Of a stretch of DNA of 64,000 bases, positions 1 to 12,345 are shown in pieces. The notes beneath the pieces are model-generated. The model saw nothing but the letters and a program-made list of their open reading frames with translations. It was not told the DNA's origin and searched no databases. The stretch's first letter is position 1; each line of letters opens with the position of its first letter. Both the position numbers and the translations under genes were made by a program. The stretch comes from Amblyornis subalaris. Its lineage: Eukaryota > Chordata > Aves > Passeriformes > Ptilonorhynchidae. Location: the NCBI GenBank assembly GCA_018881555.1, contig JACAXG010000034.1, forward strand, positions 4,722,615 to 4,786,614, read 5' to 3'.

Positions 1-3000
1 CAGACAGACGTGAACCTCCTTCCCTGCACAGCCACCAGTGAGTACCAGCTTGACAGTCACCTCCAAGCACATGGTGAGTGCTCTGAGCTATCAGAGGTGC
101 GAGAGATTATATCAATTCCCTACACAATGTACACACTCAGCAGAAGAAGGGAGAATAGAAATTATTCTCTAGTCCTACTCTGATCCCATGAAATTGTGGA
201 AACTCAGTAAATGAAGGGCTTGTGGAGACACAAGATATTCCAGTTAGCACATTCTAGGATCTATGTCACTTTATTTCATATTTGTGAGTAAATATTTTCA
301 CCATTTTAAAAGAAAAATAAACCAAAGGTTTAGTTTTAAGATAGAATCCTATAATTTACTATTGAACTAAAAATACCTTTTTCATTCTAAATTCAGAATT
401 GGTAAATGTCCCTACATGTTCTTAGGCCACAGTGACACTCTCCAGTTAGGACTTATGAGGAGGACTATAATGTAAGAAAAATCAATAATGTTATTTTAAA
501 ATGTTCAGCCATGAAAGAACAATCAACGGTTGAAAAGACCAGGAATAATCGATTTCAATGAGCAGTTCATATTAGGTAACAAGGCAGCACAGAGATAGAT
601 GAAGATTGAACTGATAGGAAAGAATATTTAAAGCATTAATTAGATACACTAGAGCTTAATGCCCCTCAGAAGAGTCTTGAAAAGAAGGCAGTATCTTAAA
701 GTTTCACATTCCGTTGCAGAATTACATCTATCAAATAGCACTTGACAACTGTGACATTGAAAACTATTTTCTTTTAAAACAATCATAATTTGTTAAACTA
801 AAGTATATACTGCTGTTNGAATTCTGTAGGAGCATGTAATGTCATTTCTTGTACACTTTAGAGGAAAGTTACTCACACGTGTAAGTAAATAAATGCCTAA
901 ACCTACGGCAAAGTAGATGACATCTTCAAATTAGGATTCCAAGCTGGAGCTGTCATAACATAGTATGAGACTTTCTTAATGTGTAGGCCCTGAATGCCAA
1001 AAAAGCACGACTCTATTTTCTTGTTCTTCTATAGAAGCACTTGGAATCAGGTATCCATTTTGGTTTTAAGATATCCATCCATACATGAAAAGATGTGTGA
1101 TATGTCCGTTCCTTGTTATGGCAAACTAATTTATCCCTTCTTTCAAAGGTTTACAGGAGAATGTTGGGAGAATAGAAGTGTATCACAAGATTGACANCCC
1201 CGAAACTCAGCCCAAAAGATCCACAGCAAAGTAGCTAACAGCAGGAACGTGAAAGCCTCTATAAGGCGAACATTGTAGAAAATGGGACGAGATTTAAAAA
1301 TGGGGAAGAGAGGCAAGGGAGTACTCGANGTTGATGTCTCCAATGTTTTAAAATGTTCTCTGAAATAGTGGGATGAGTTGACACCGATCCCTCATTAAGG
1401 CTTTGATTTACCTTTGACAGTATAAGACAGCCAATAACAGTCTACCCATAGATAAATCAAAGGTGCATAAAGTATTTTCAGTCCAGAGTAAAACTATAAG
1501 TGTATTTCTCTATGCTAGCACAGCAGTAAATGTACCATTAATTATTCTTCTTGCTTGTATTATCTAGTGCTCTTCAGTCCAGATACAGTTTGAAGGACAG
1601 AGAACAGTGTCACAAGCAAAAATCCAAAGTCAGCATTTTGTCCAATTTTCTATCAGTTTGTCATGGAAACAGTATAAAACTTTCCTAAAACACACCTTGA
1701 ACTAGCAGAATATCTACATGAAGTGCTATATTTCACCACACCAAGACACCAAACAATCCTTCCCTTCCTTAAACCCACTAACCTCACTTGACAGAGCATT
1801 CATTTATCTTGTGGACATACACAGAAAGAAAAACCTGAGTGAAAAACATTACATATTCATTCTTTCTCAAAGAGAGAAGGACAGAAAGGTGATTTATATG
1901 TGGTAGAACCCTGTTAACATAAGCAATAGTATCTCTGTGGAAATTAAGTAGGCAGTAAGAAAGCTTTCCCATGGAAGTAAAGAAAGCCTGAGCTCAAATT
2001 GCTTTTCTATTGGATAAAACTCATCAGAAATTTCTTTTGGTACCAACTTTCAAAATATTATGTGTGTTTGAATTCCTGAACCAGATGGAAAGTAAAAGAA
2101 TATTAAACTTTTTGCAAAAACAATAATAAAGTTAAAAATTTGATGTGTTACTTAGTTCACTTGAAATCCCGTTATTATGAAGGGCTTTCAGCATTTCTTT
2201 CAGCCATAGAGTCAGAGTATTAATTCAGACAATGTACTGGAGATTTGCACTCCTGCCTATATCTATGAAAACAGANATAAGTGATGCAACAGAGGGGATC
2301 TTCCTAGGACAAATGAAATGCCAGCAAAAGCNTAAGGAAAAACCCATGATAACTGGTCGAATTCACAGTCCCTGCCACCCACAGCAGTAAATCCCTGGCA
2401 CAAACATTGGCAAGATCATTGCAGCGCTGCCTGCGGTCACTATGCAGCAGCTGTTCCCAGGGCTCACAGCGATACCCTGGTCACACCTGAAGGCACACAC
2501 ACCCTCACAGGGTGCGCAGTGCCGGGGCTGCCCCCAGGCTGCTGCTGACATGAGATGCCTGGCTGGGCTTTCCCTCAAAGGTCCNCACCTTTCTGTAATG
2601 CTGCAAACCCAAGGCAGTGCTGCAAGATGCACTACAGGGGGTATTGAGTGGCTTCGGTGAGCTCAAATGACCCTTGCAGGTGTTGATTTTCAATCCTTTG
2701 ACCCTGTGTACAGTACTACAGGTTTTCCCCTGCTGACTGTTGCTGCACAAGGAATATAAGTCTGGTTTGTATTGAGGCTGATGGCATTGCTTGAGTACCC
2801 CGAATAGGTTGGATCCCAGTTAGTTTCGAAATTTGCCCTCTTATTTGGAGGTACCACCAAATTAGATCCATTTTAGGAAGTTAGGCCAGATGTTCTGTCA
2901 CCATGGCCAGGGAGAGGGATGACCAAAGCATAGTGGGGAAGNCTTACCCATGGTGAGTGTGGAAATTGTAAGTGACACATTTCAGGGGATGAAGCAACAC

Positions 3001-6000
3001 TCTCAGATAGTGCCTGGTCAGTCAAATGTACCACAGAGAATGACTCATCCTGTCAGCTTATTCCATATACAGCTTGTGTCACCACATCCCACACACTGGG
3101 TAAGAGCCAGGAAAAGAAAGTGTGGACTTCTTGGACGGGCCACNTACTTCAACAGAAACTGTGACAAAATTCTCAAATGGGCCAGACAGAATGTCTTCAC
3201 CTGCTTGGCCAAGGATACCTCAGCCTCTTTAAACTAGAAAAATAAACACACCAGCCATTCAGTTGTTGTGTTTACAAGAACAGTAAAAAACCCTGAAAAA
3301 CCTGGGAAAGAAAAGAGCTCTGGTGGGAGTTGGATTCCACAGGAGTTAATTTGAATTTCCCNAGCCAGCTGGAGCCTGGGGAAAGATGATTTTCCACTGC
3401 CCTGCACCTTGTAGAATCATTTACACTTCTCAAGTGGATGTAAAAACGCGCTACAGACACTAACAGCACCATTTAACACCCACTTTGCAGAGGTGTTAAT
3501 GTCCAAAGAAAGTATAAGGTCATAGAGAGCAGGACCAAAGACATTAAATTAGGAGCGACTGCTGAGGAAGTGCAGGCTCCTCTCCCGCAGGGACTGACAG
3601 CCGGGGGCTTTCCCAGCTTCCCAAACAGAAGGCACGCTGCGATGGTCACCAAGGATGTGTCAGAGGAGGTGACATCCTGGTGGGTGTCACTTGTGCTAGG
3701 GAAAGGGACCCTCCCTGGCTCACTGCGGGGTCACTGCGACTGGCACTCCTCCCCCAGGGACACCCTTGTGTCTGAAGTTCAGTGTTTCCTACCACATTCC
3801 CAGACATTTCTCTTTCCCCAACCCTCCGTGAAACTTGTTGTGTGTACACCGAGAACAGCATTGATAAATGTCTTCCTTTAAAATAAATTCAGTGGTNCTT
3901 CTTCCTCCTGCTCTCCTCGTATGTTTTCGTGAGGGTTAGAGAGCACAGAGCCAGCTGGGAACAGGGGAGGTAGAGAACCATATTAATGGAGAAAAACAAG
4001 ATAATGGGAACTCTCATACCTACAAATGTGTTTCCCAAAGCACATAATGAAGGAAAGGATTGAGATAGAGAGAAGGGGACAAAAGAAGATGAAAATATGC
4101 CACAGGTGGGGAAAACACTGCAACCACCATCCACCCCAGTGCCAAAAATCTCAATTAAAAGGTGGCAGGTGTGTACCTTTGTTTTAAAGGGAAAAAAAAA
4201 AGCACCATAAAAGAGATGTTGGCAGGTTTAGAAAATAAATTACAAATGTGTTCAGCCTTGCCATTGAGCAGTGTTTCTTTTCAGTTGTCTTTTGTTTTTG
4301 TAAATTTTATTTAGTTTCCTGCAGTTCCCTTGCCAGCTCTGTGAGCGCTGGCCATAGATCTGAGAGATGTTGGCCCATCTCCCCTCTAAGGGCTGCGTGC
4401 CTTCCCTGCTGTGCTCAGGACAGGTTCCTTGTTCCCAAGCAAGACAGGCCCCTCTGTGCTGTGATTGCTTCGCAGCCACTCTGGCACCAGCTGAGGTCAC
4501 TCCGAGTGACTGCGGCGGAGAAACAGCAGCAACCCCAGCCAGTGCTATTGTGATGGCTTTCAAAATGCAAAAGGAGCAGGGACCCAAGACAAAGCACTGC
4601 AGGCACCTTTCTACTTTTAAATAAACTTAGAGCAAATAAAAGTGTAAAACTCAACCGTTGCTTTTTATGGTCTTGTCTCCTTTAAATTTAAACCTCTTCT
4701 GTCTAAGAAACAGTGGCACACAAAAAGTGTTTCTGCAGTGACAAAGAAAGAGAATACACATATTTGAAATAGGGAAAAGTCCAAATTTGCCCCAAATTTA
4801 TGGTCCCTGATACATTTGGCAATTCTCCCATTTAATTTCTTCTCTTTCCAGGTGCTGCTCTCTCCAGCAGTGGTCAGGTAGGTTATGCGGAGTAAGGTGA
4901 ACACTGGAAGTCATCCTGGAAAGTCTCTAGAAATGAGCTAGGAGAGAGGACTTTGTGAACTGTACCAGTGAAGAGCACAGATGTCAATCTGACAAACTGA
5001 CAGAATCTCTGTTCCTCTTTTAGGTCTGGAGAAATCCCTGTAAAACAGTGTTCTGTTAATTTCTAGTCATCCCTGTAAAGTCTCCATAAGAAACACGGAA
5101 CTTCTGAGAAACAGGNTGGAGTTTGCTTTAGAGGACGAGCCATCTGAACATCTATGTCAGGGGCTGGTGAGAGGAAGAAGAGCATGAAGAGGTAGCAAAA
5201 CTCTTCAAGCCAAGATATGGGCCCNGTCAATGGGGTGACTGCTGAGGAGAGAGAGGCTGTGCCTCAGGGAAAGCAGGTGACTCCTGGGGCAGGGAAGCAG
5301 TTGGAAAGAACATTCTGGATCATTTNGAACCTGTCTTAGAACCAGCTTCTGCTGAAGATAATCAAAAGATTCACCCCACTGGTGCACTTCTGCATACAGG
5401 TCTATACCAACTCGGACAGTACCTTTTTTTCACGAAGGGAGAGAATTTTGGTCTCAGTGCCACAGCAAGACATTACTATTGCTTACTGGGTTCTTTATTA
5501 ATTACTTGCTTACTTGTTCTTGGAATCCTTTTTAAATTACAAAATGTCTTCTTAAAAATATTAGGGGGAATGTCTTCTTAAAAAAGTTGTGGAATCCCTC
5601 TGCAAGGACCAGGATTTACATCCTAATGGGAGTAAAGCTTCTGTCTGGAAACAGGAAGATTATGCCTACTTTTAAGCAGATTTTTTTTAGAGCTTTATGG
5701 AGTGTGTGATAGGTNGCTCTCCCATTTGTGGATGTTCTGCAAATGGAGATCTTTGAAGGGGGGGGTCTTTGAAGTGAGCATCTTCCATCCCAAACTGTGA
5801 AAGGTACTTAGACAAAAATTTATCTGCTCTTCAGAGAAATATTATCCTAAGGATTTAGTTGAGGATGGCACTCATGGCATTAGATGCAACNGGGCATGAC
5901 TTGCAAATACTAACCCATTAAAGAAATTAATTCATTTCCTCCAACAAATGGTGCGATTAAAAATGTGTCTAGGGAATGATATAAATATACATCTATGACT

Positions 6001-6084
6001 CGACTTTTCTTCCCAGGAATCTCTGGCTAATCCCTAGTGAATAACCTGTCTCTAAACTTAAACCATCAAACGAAAATGAACAGC
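1..6084. other. Intergenic sequence downstream of NYAP2
   Basis: I recognise no gene, RNA or transposable element here. Open frames are short (about 110 codons at most) and unlike known proteins. A 16-bp direct repeat (aatgtcttcttaaaaa) occurs at 5543-5558 and 5569-5584. Part of this interval could still be 3' UTR if an even more distal poly(A) site is used. Confidence 0.6.
5543..5584. repeat. Pair of 16-bp direct repeats
   Basis: aatgtcttcttaaaaa occurs twice with a 26-base period, separated by tattaggggg. Confidence 0.9.
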
Positions 6085-6106
6085 CAAATATTTTAAACTA
6101 TTGCTT

Positions 6107-6112
6107 TTTATT
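6107..6112 (-). terminator. Candidate distal poly(A) signal AATAAA
   Basis: The gene-strand hexamer AATAAA lies in an AT-rich context about 3.8 kb below the NYAP2 stop. It is followed by T/G-containing sequence (tgttcattttcgtttgatgg) some 25-45 bases on. It is one of four candidates and is favoured only because AT-rich UTR-like sequence seems to end near here. Confidence 0.3.
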
Positions 6113-7959
6113 ATAATTACACCGGAGCACAAATAAATAAGCACTAAATTATTGTAAAATATTGTCAATGCACTAAAGAAAGCAGAATTGATCTTCAAAC
6201 AACATCTTATTACTTCAGAAGTATCAAAGTACATTTAATTACATCTTACCTAAAAAAATCAAGTACAAAAATGAAAAGAAAATTAATATGTATTTATACT
6301 GTGTATATAGAAACGGCTAATAATATATGATTACAGTTAGCCTCTAGCTACTCCTTACTCCTACACAATCTCAGGCACATACCTGACAATTTCTAATGAA
6401 ATATAAAAAAAAGCAACATGACATTCAGTTTCAAGATATTGGTAAATGTATTACATCGGAATGAACACAGAATGATTTCATTTTATTTAAAAACCCTGTC
6501 ATTTAAAAACATAGTGCCATTGTCCACTTAAAAATAAACAACCCAAACCAAAAAACCCCATACTATTTTATACCATTTGCTTTAATTTGTCAAAAGGAGC
6601 GATAAAGTAGACATACATTGGCTAATATACGTAAACACATTTTTAGTGCAAGAATAACAAGACCTGTGACTTTACTGTGCTTTCTTGAAATCACAGTGCA
6701 CCTTACACAAATTGCTACACTATAATGTTTAACTTCAGGAGTTTAAAGCAAAATAAGTGCATACCAAACAATTTCATATATACAGTCTCCATAAGTGTGT
6801 GTATATATGTGATCTGTATGTATATACAGATTGCATATTTATACAGACTACAGCTTTAATGACCGTGTGTAACTAAGCACTGTCATTCACCCTGTGACAC
6901 AGAAGCTGCTGAGACAAGAGGTGGTGTAGGAAACGTTTGACAGCATTGTGATGGCAGCTCTCGGCAGGACGATGCACCTTTTACTTGAGAGATGGGGTGG
7001 GCCTGCAGTCACGGGACGGGTCCGTGACCTTTGGAAACTACTCTGCCTGAGCCTCACTTCCCTCCTCGGTAAAACGGCTCTCGCAAGCATGAGGTTTACT
7101 TCACATTTCTAAAGTGCTTTGAAGGTAAGTGCTAAGTTATATTTTACTTTTTCATGTTGTCACACTTTAAAACAAAAAGCCATTGTTTCCATGGGATACA
7201 ATGGAGGTCTGGAAGCACATGGGCAGTTGTTTAGGAAGGACAACATAAACAGTGTCAAGCAATAAAAGCAAAACAAGGAGTTGTTCGTGGTGGGCTAAGT
7301 GTACAAGCAAGTCTGCTTAGGACAAGAATGCTTCAATTCCCTGATCATTATTCCTATTACGTCTCGATATGGAAAGGACACGATATGAACAAACACTATC
7401 CAACACAGAACTGTTCCCACTGATGCCTGCCTTCCCCCAGCGGGTGTGCCCAGGGTCTGCACTGCCATCGGGGCTCCGGCAGCGCGGCTTTAAAGGAACT
7501 GCTCCAGGGAAAGACCAGTGAGAAGACTGTCAAGAGTGACTGAACGCCGGCTTTCGTTTTGTCACCAGAGACTTGTGCAGTTGGGGGAAAAGGCTGAGCT
7601 AAGTATTTCACACATGGATATGGAAAATTCTTCTCTTGCCACATTACAAGGAAGACAAAGCATGAACACTTGCTGAATAATGAACCTGTTATCTCAACAG
7701 ATTTCTCATGACCAACAAGTTGTCTTCTTTCCAGCAGATTCTGGAACTTTGCGAGATCTCTGGAGTTTTTCTTCTGCCATTTTCTTTCTTTAAAAAAAAG
7801 AGAATAAGCAGAATATACAGTTGGTGTCTTTTGGATGTAACACGTATTCAAAGATTCCCTCACAGCCTCTGGGATTTTTCATGTCATCTGTCATTTTGGC
7901 TGTGAGGGGCTCTTTAAATCTGCATTTCAAATATGTACCTATTCCAGCCACTGTATATT

Positions 7960-8115
7960 CATAACACACTGATATATAACGTATGTCGATATATACGTAT
8001 GCACACATCTATGAGTATATATAGATACATGCGTATATACATGTATATGTGTGTACACATATGCATATATACATATACAATAATGCTAATATACATACAC
8101 ACATATAAACACACA
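7960..8115. repeat. Imperfect TA/CATA/CACA-rich simple repeat
   Basis: Degenerate alternation of tata, gtat, catacac and acacat units. The plus-strand open frame across it is only translated repeat (Tyr/Ile/His/Thr-rich). Confidence 0.85.
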
Positions 8116-8186
8116 CTTCATCTTTTACAGAAATCTCAGATTGGACATCAAAATATACATTAGTTAGTTATAAAATATTTAAAAAC

Positions 8187-8192
8187 TTTATT
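8187..8192 (-). terminator. Candidate proximal poly(A) signal AATAAA
   Basis: Gene-strand AATAAA about 1.7 kb below the stop, just upstream of the CATA/CACA-rich repeat. Use of this site would give a shorter 3' UTR. Only the hexamer and position support it. Confidence 0.2.
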
Positions 8193-9565
8193 TCAGAGGC
8201 TGAAAAGAAACTACTACTGATANAGCATTACTGAAACTCAAACTTTAGCAATATAGATTACAAAAACCTTCTAAAATTTGTTATTTTTGGTCTTTTTTGA
8301 TCAGCAATTACAGCTGTGGCAATGCTGTCAATATAATTTCAAAGAAAAGCCAATATAACAAGAAGTTTCAAACAACACACCTTTTCTTCTTGGCGAATAT
8401 AATATTAAAATGATTGTTTTAAAGAGGGACTTCTGTACTACCAAACTTCAGACACATAGATAGAAATTTTAATATACAAAATATATGCCATAGATCTTTT
8501 TTTCCCCCCCACTACTCCACCGCAGTACAAGTTTCCCTCATTCTCAACAGATCCTTTTGGAAGATATTTCACCGCACGGATTTCACCCTCATAATCAGTA
8601 TAAGCCATCTCTTTCTCCCGTTAAAACCAGGAGGTCATAATTCTTTGGTCATGACATAATATTCTGTTAAAATGGGTGTAATATAATACAAGATTGCAAG
8701 CCAATTCCAGAAGCAGCCAGGAAGAAGAAACGGCATAGCCGGGAGAATGTTACGTGGGCTTCTGCTTCAAAACCGCATGAAATCAAGANGGATTTCCCAA
8801 CTGGCTTTCAAGGGGTCTGAATTCCAGCCCATAGAAACAACACGAGGAAATCTGACACAGCATGAGTAAGGATGTGTTGCTGGATTTAAAAATAATAAAC
8901 ATGTAAACAGATTTTGTCGNCTTTATTTTCTGGACCGTGGATAAATGTGGACAGCGACGGCGGCTGCGGTGGCACTGCCTCAACCTGCTGAGCGAGCGGC
9001 TCTCTCCGCCACGGGCTGTACAATGCTTAGTCACAGTGAACCATGGTCTCTGCTAATCAGCTCAACNTCATGAAGGAAGAGTTTCTTTTGCAGGCTTTGC
9101 TAAAGAAAATTTAGTTTCTTGGCCAAATAATTTTAGTAACTGATTCATACAAAAACAAGGGAGATTTATCTGATTAACGTTATGGGAAAGCAGATGCAGA
9201 ACAATTGATATTTTAAATGCAACTGGGGCACCCAAATTAAGCACTGTTATTTTCAGTGCTTGCAGGTTTTCCTTTTCCCACCAGAACTCTCTCCTTTGTC
9301 TATCCCTCCCCCCCAAGCTAAGGACATCTACCAAGTACGACTCTAGTTATCTTCTACAGCCCTAGCACCGAGTTGTTTTGTACATTGTCTTCTTCAACAA
9401 CACGTACAACCACATGCTTTTGTACAGAGGCCACATCTAGGCAGGTCAGAGAAATAAAATGGTGGTGGAGGGGGTGGGGGTGAACAGTAGAATAAAACAT
9501 AGAAAATAGGTAATAAAACAGTATAACAGTTACATTATATAGTAAAATTCTTCATAAATTTTTGA

Positions 9566-9570
<5 letters not shown>

Positions 9571-9599
<29 letters not shown>
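9571..9599. repeat. (TA)n microsatellite
   Basis: About 14 uninterrupted TA units lie in the putative 3' UTR, about 300 bases below the stop codon. A pure run of this length is likely to vary in length between individuals. Confidence 0.95.
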
Positions 9600-9602
<3 letters not shown>

Positions 9603-9881
9603 AACAGTGTATTAGTTTGGGTGTTTTCAATATATTGGCGAAATATTTACATTTTGATATCTTCTGGATCCAAAAAAATCCTGGATAAATATGTATGCCT
9701 TAATCCAGTCGGAAATTTAAATCTCTCTCTTGATTGACAGGTGAGCACTGTCTCGGTGTGTTTTTTCCTAGGAAGTTCACCACCTGTAGGTAAGTCTTAG
9801 GTTAGAGCCTTTGCCTTATTAAGAAAGCAGGCTACCTGTGCTCGGTGCAACACAGTGGAGAGGGCATCCTCCACAGGCCTG

Positions 9882-10109
9882 TCAAATTGCAGTGTCCCAG
9901 AAAACAGTTTGTTGTTTGGAATAAGGAGGAGGGCTGTATTTCTTGGTCCCAGCATTCTTTTTCCAACTTGGCAAAATAGGCATGCTGTCCTGCTTGCAGA
10001 GTCCTTTCTCTGATTTCTGTCGAGCTTTGATTTCTTTGCAGAGGCAACGCTTTTTTTCAATCATATCCAGCATCGTATGGTCCCCTTGCAACCACTGCAT
10101 ACATGTCAC
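9882..10109 (-). CDS. NYAP2: NYAP2 terminal coding exon (C-terminus and stop)
   Basis: This last coding part of NYAP2 encodes 75 residues and a TGA stop at 9884-9882. It begins VTCMQWLQGDHTMLDMIEKK, continues through a Cys/Lys-rich RCLCKEIKAR segment and PSWKKNAGTKKYSPPPYSKQ, and ends TVFWDTAI. This is the most conserved block of the family in my recollection; its biochemical role is not established from the sequence. The acceptor is cccccaacag (AG at 10111-10110), preceded by an unusually long, almost pure pyrimidine tract on the gene strand reaching to about 10165. It starts in phase 0, matching the phase-0 end of the 104-bp exon. Open frame upstream of 10109 is translated polypyrimidine tract and is not coding. 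Confidence 0.96.
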   Translation of the reverse strand: MTCMQWLQGDHTMLDMIEKKRCLCKEIKARQKSEKGLCKQDSMPILPSWKKNAGTKKYSPPPYSKQQTVFWDTAI

Positions 10110-12120
10110 CTGTTGGGGGAGGTGGAGGGAGAAAGAAAAGAAGGAAAAAAAAAAAGAGGAAAAAAGCATAAAAATAACTGTTTTGGTCATAGATTGAACA
10201 TGCTTTTTCTTTGCAAAGGTAACTTACTCTTATTTGAAACACTCTAGTTTGATGAATAAAAATCTCAATGCCAACAACGGAAACAAAGTTAGTCTTTACT
10301 TCTAACTATTTCTTTAAGAAAAAANAAGGGTAATAAAAGACGCCTGTTTTAACTTCTCCACAGCACTAAAAGCTAATAAAGATAAATGTTGTTGGCTAAC
10401 TAGCACTGGTTGGACTTTAAATGATGGAATAGATCTTAAAAAGGCACACGGATCTTAACAACATCCTTAAGTNGTGGAAATAAAAAATTCTATACACTGA
10501 AACCCGTATTTTATATTGCTTTCCAAATCCAATCTGTCACATTAAAAGCAGGGTGTTAACATTTCTGAGTATCAAGCTAAATATAACTGTTCAATTTTGT
10601 TAAAATGATTTAATGAACTCCATGCGAATTATATGCATTAACCTATCCTACTCTGTGATATTTCATTAACAGGAAGGCACCAAGAGTTTAGAAATTCCAT
10701 GTTTTCATGCATGTAGAATACTTGATAACGTGATCCTGATCCAAAAGTGGAGGTTAGCATATGTTTAGCTGTAAGTATGTGTCACAGCCCCTCTGAAGCT
10801 GAGAAAGTGGCCTCATTTGAGTTCAGTGGGGTGTTCACAATTGAATATGTTGTGTCTTCAGAGGCTTCAGACTGCGGCGGAAACCACTAATAGCAAACTA
10901 TCCTGAAAAGGCTCACTGGTGTTGGATATCACACAGTATACCCGCAGCTCAGAAAACTTCCCCTCAACACTTATTTTTCAAATCTGAAGTGATATCTTGA
11001 GTCTCCCCACATTTATTTGCTACACTAGTCAAGAGTGAAGGATGTGTGTGTAAGCAAACACACNCAATACATTCACAGGGGCTGTCCAGGTACATCTCTG
11101 CTCTTGTCATGAAATAGAACATGTACAGCACTACTTTGGCAGCATTTATGGTTCACAAAGGAAGTGTATCTTTATTATTAAGGCTCTTTGAGTACATTTA
11201 ATAATGCATATATCTTTCATTCACAAGTCTTAGAATACCAAGTATGGGCATACANCATGTTCCTAGAACAGGGGCCTGGTTTTCTTAGAAGCCACTATAG
11301 AAACTTCCATGGATCTCAGTAGTTTTTGTGTTCAGCTTGAAGCATATTTAGCATTTATTGGTAATAGATAAAGTAAAGGTTCAGATTTGTAGAAGGAAAT
11401 AAAGCAAAAGGAATAAATGTAAGCATGCCTACTAGAAAAAAGTAGTAATAAATGATGTATTCAAACAGAAAAATAAACAGAATACAGAAATATGTGTACA
11501 TATTGTAAAAAAAAAATAAAGGGGCAAAACAAGATAAAAGAATTTTAAACAGGATTCTCTTCCTTTATAGTGAAACAAAACCACGCTTACCTTATATACT
11601 AGATAGTACTCTGAGTAGAACTAGTTTAAACCATAATACAAATTTTGTTCTTGAATGTTACTATGAATTTTGAATTACACNGGTGACTTATCTGCAATGT
11701 GTCCTCCTGAATGGCTGAGCCATTCTTCTGTGNTTGCTGTGCTTGCTCTTTTAATTGAATACTTATCTTTCATTTCAGGAGTCTAACTTTTACTGTGGTG
11801 CAGGCAGGCATGAGGCACAGCATCTGCCATCACCATGAGACTTTCTCTCTTTGGCTTGGTCCAAAGCTCACTGACTGAACTGGAGATAGTCCCCCGCCCA
11901 CCCCTCGGCTCAAGTCCGCAGATCTTTGGACAAGGCTGTACCTGACAGAGATTTCCTGCCGCTCTGCTCGGCAGTGGTGGGTCAGTACTTACACAACAGT
12001 GTCTTCNGCTTGGCTGGGTCCTCCTACGCGGGGAAGGACAGGGGCACAGTCTGNGCACAATTCATTACACAAATATTCACCAGCACAGCAGCTCCTGCGC
12101 TGGGCTTGNTGACAACAGCG

Positions 12121-12345
12121 CTCGAGCACGGCTTTCCACTCGTAGGCATCGGGAAATACCTCCTCTTTTCTAGCCCACCACGTGAGCAGAGCGTGTGCCA
12201 GTGCCGATGCCCCGGCACGCGGTGCGCTCCGGTCAGCGAGCGTCACAGGCGCCACACGCAGCGCGCCCCGCAGCCGCCCTGAGGCTGTCACTGTCCGCGG
12301 CACCCCCCGCTCACCGCCGTGCTACACACACTGCACTGCCGGCAC
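12121..12345. promoter_or_regulatory. Small intronic CpG-rich patch
   Basis: The segment is strongly G+C- and CpG-rich (clusters such as cggcacgcggtgcgctccgg and gcagcgcgccccgcagccgcc) within an otherwise AT-rich intron about 2 kb upstream of the terminal exon. It could be an orphan CpG island or alternative promoter, or just a GC-rich patch. Open frames on both strands are unconvincing and unlike known proteins. No TATA box or splice-linked exon is evident. Confidence 0.35.

Larger units (their letters stand above)
6085..9881 (-). other. NYAP2: Probable NYAP2 3' UTR (extent uncertain)
   Basis: Downstream of the stop the sequence is AT-rich with no recognised coding potential, which fits a long vertebrate neuronal 3' UTR. 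Gene-strand AATAAA hexamers occur at 8927-8922, 8192-8187, 6487-6482 and 6112-6107; the last two are followed by moderately T/G-rich sequence. The lower boundary given here assumes use of the most distal one. The stretch contains a pure TA repeat at 9571-9599, an imperfect TA/CATA/CACA repeat at about 7960-8115 and a smaller one at about 6778-6850. A 155-codon open frame at 7396-7863 looks accidental. The true end could be at any of the listed signals, so the boundary is an inference. Confidence 0.45.

Noticed and set aside
7396..7863. 155-codon minus-strand open frame
   Set aside because: It lies in the putative 3' UTR, shows no recognisable family or domain and has mixed low-complexity composition.
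7933..8163. Plus-strand open frame rich in Tyr, Ile, His and Thr
   Set aside because: It is a translation of the TA/CATA simple repeat.
10110..10190. Phe/Ser-rich hydrophobic N-terminus on the open frame of the terminal exon
   Set aside because: It is the translated polypyrimidine tract before the acceptor at 10111-10110.
11989..12303. Open frames on both strands across the CpG-rich patch
   Set aside because: They are interrupted by n, open because of composition, and match no known family. The patch is reported only as a CpG-rich region.
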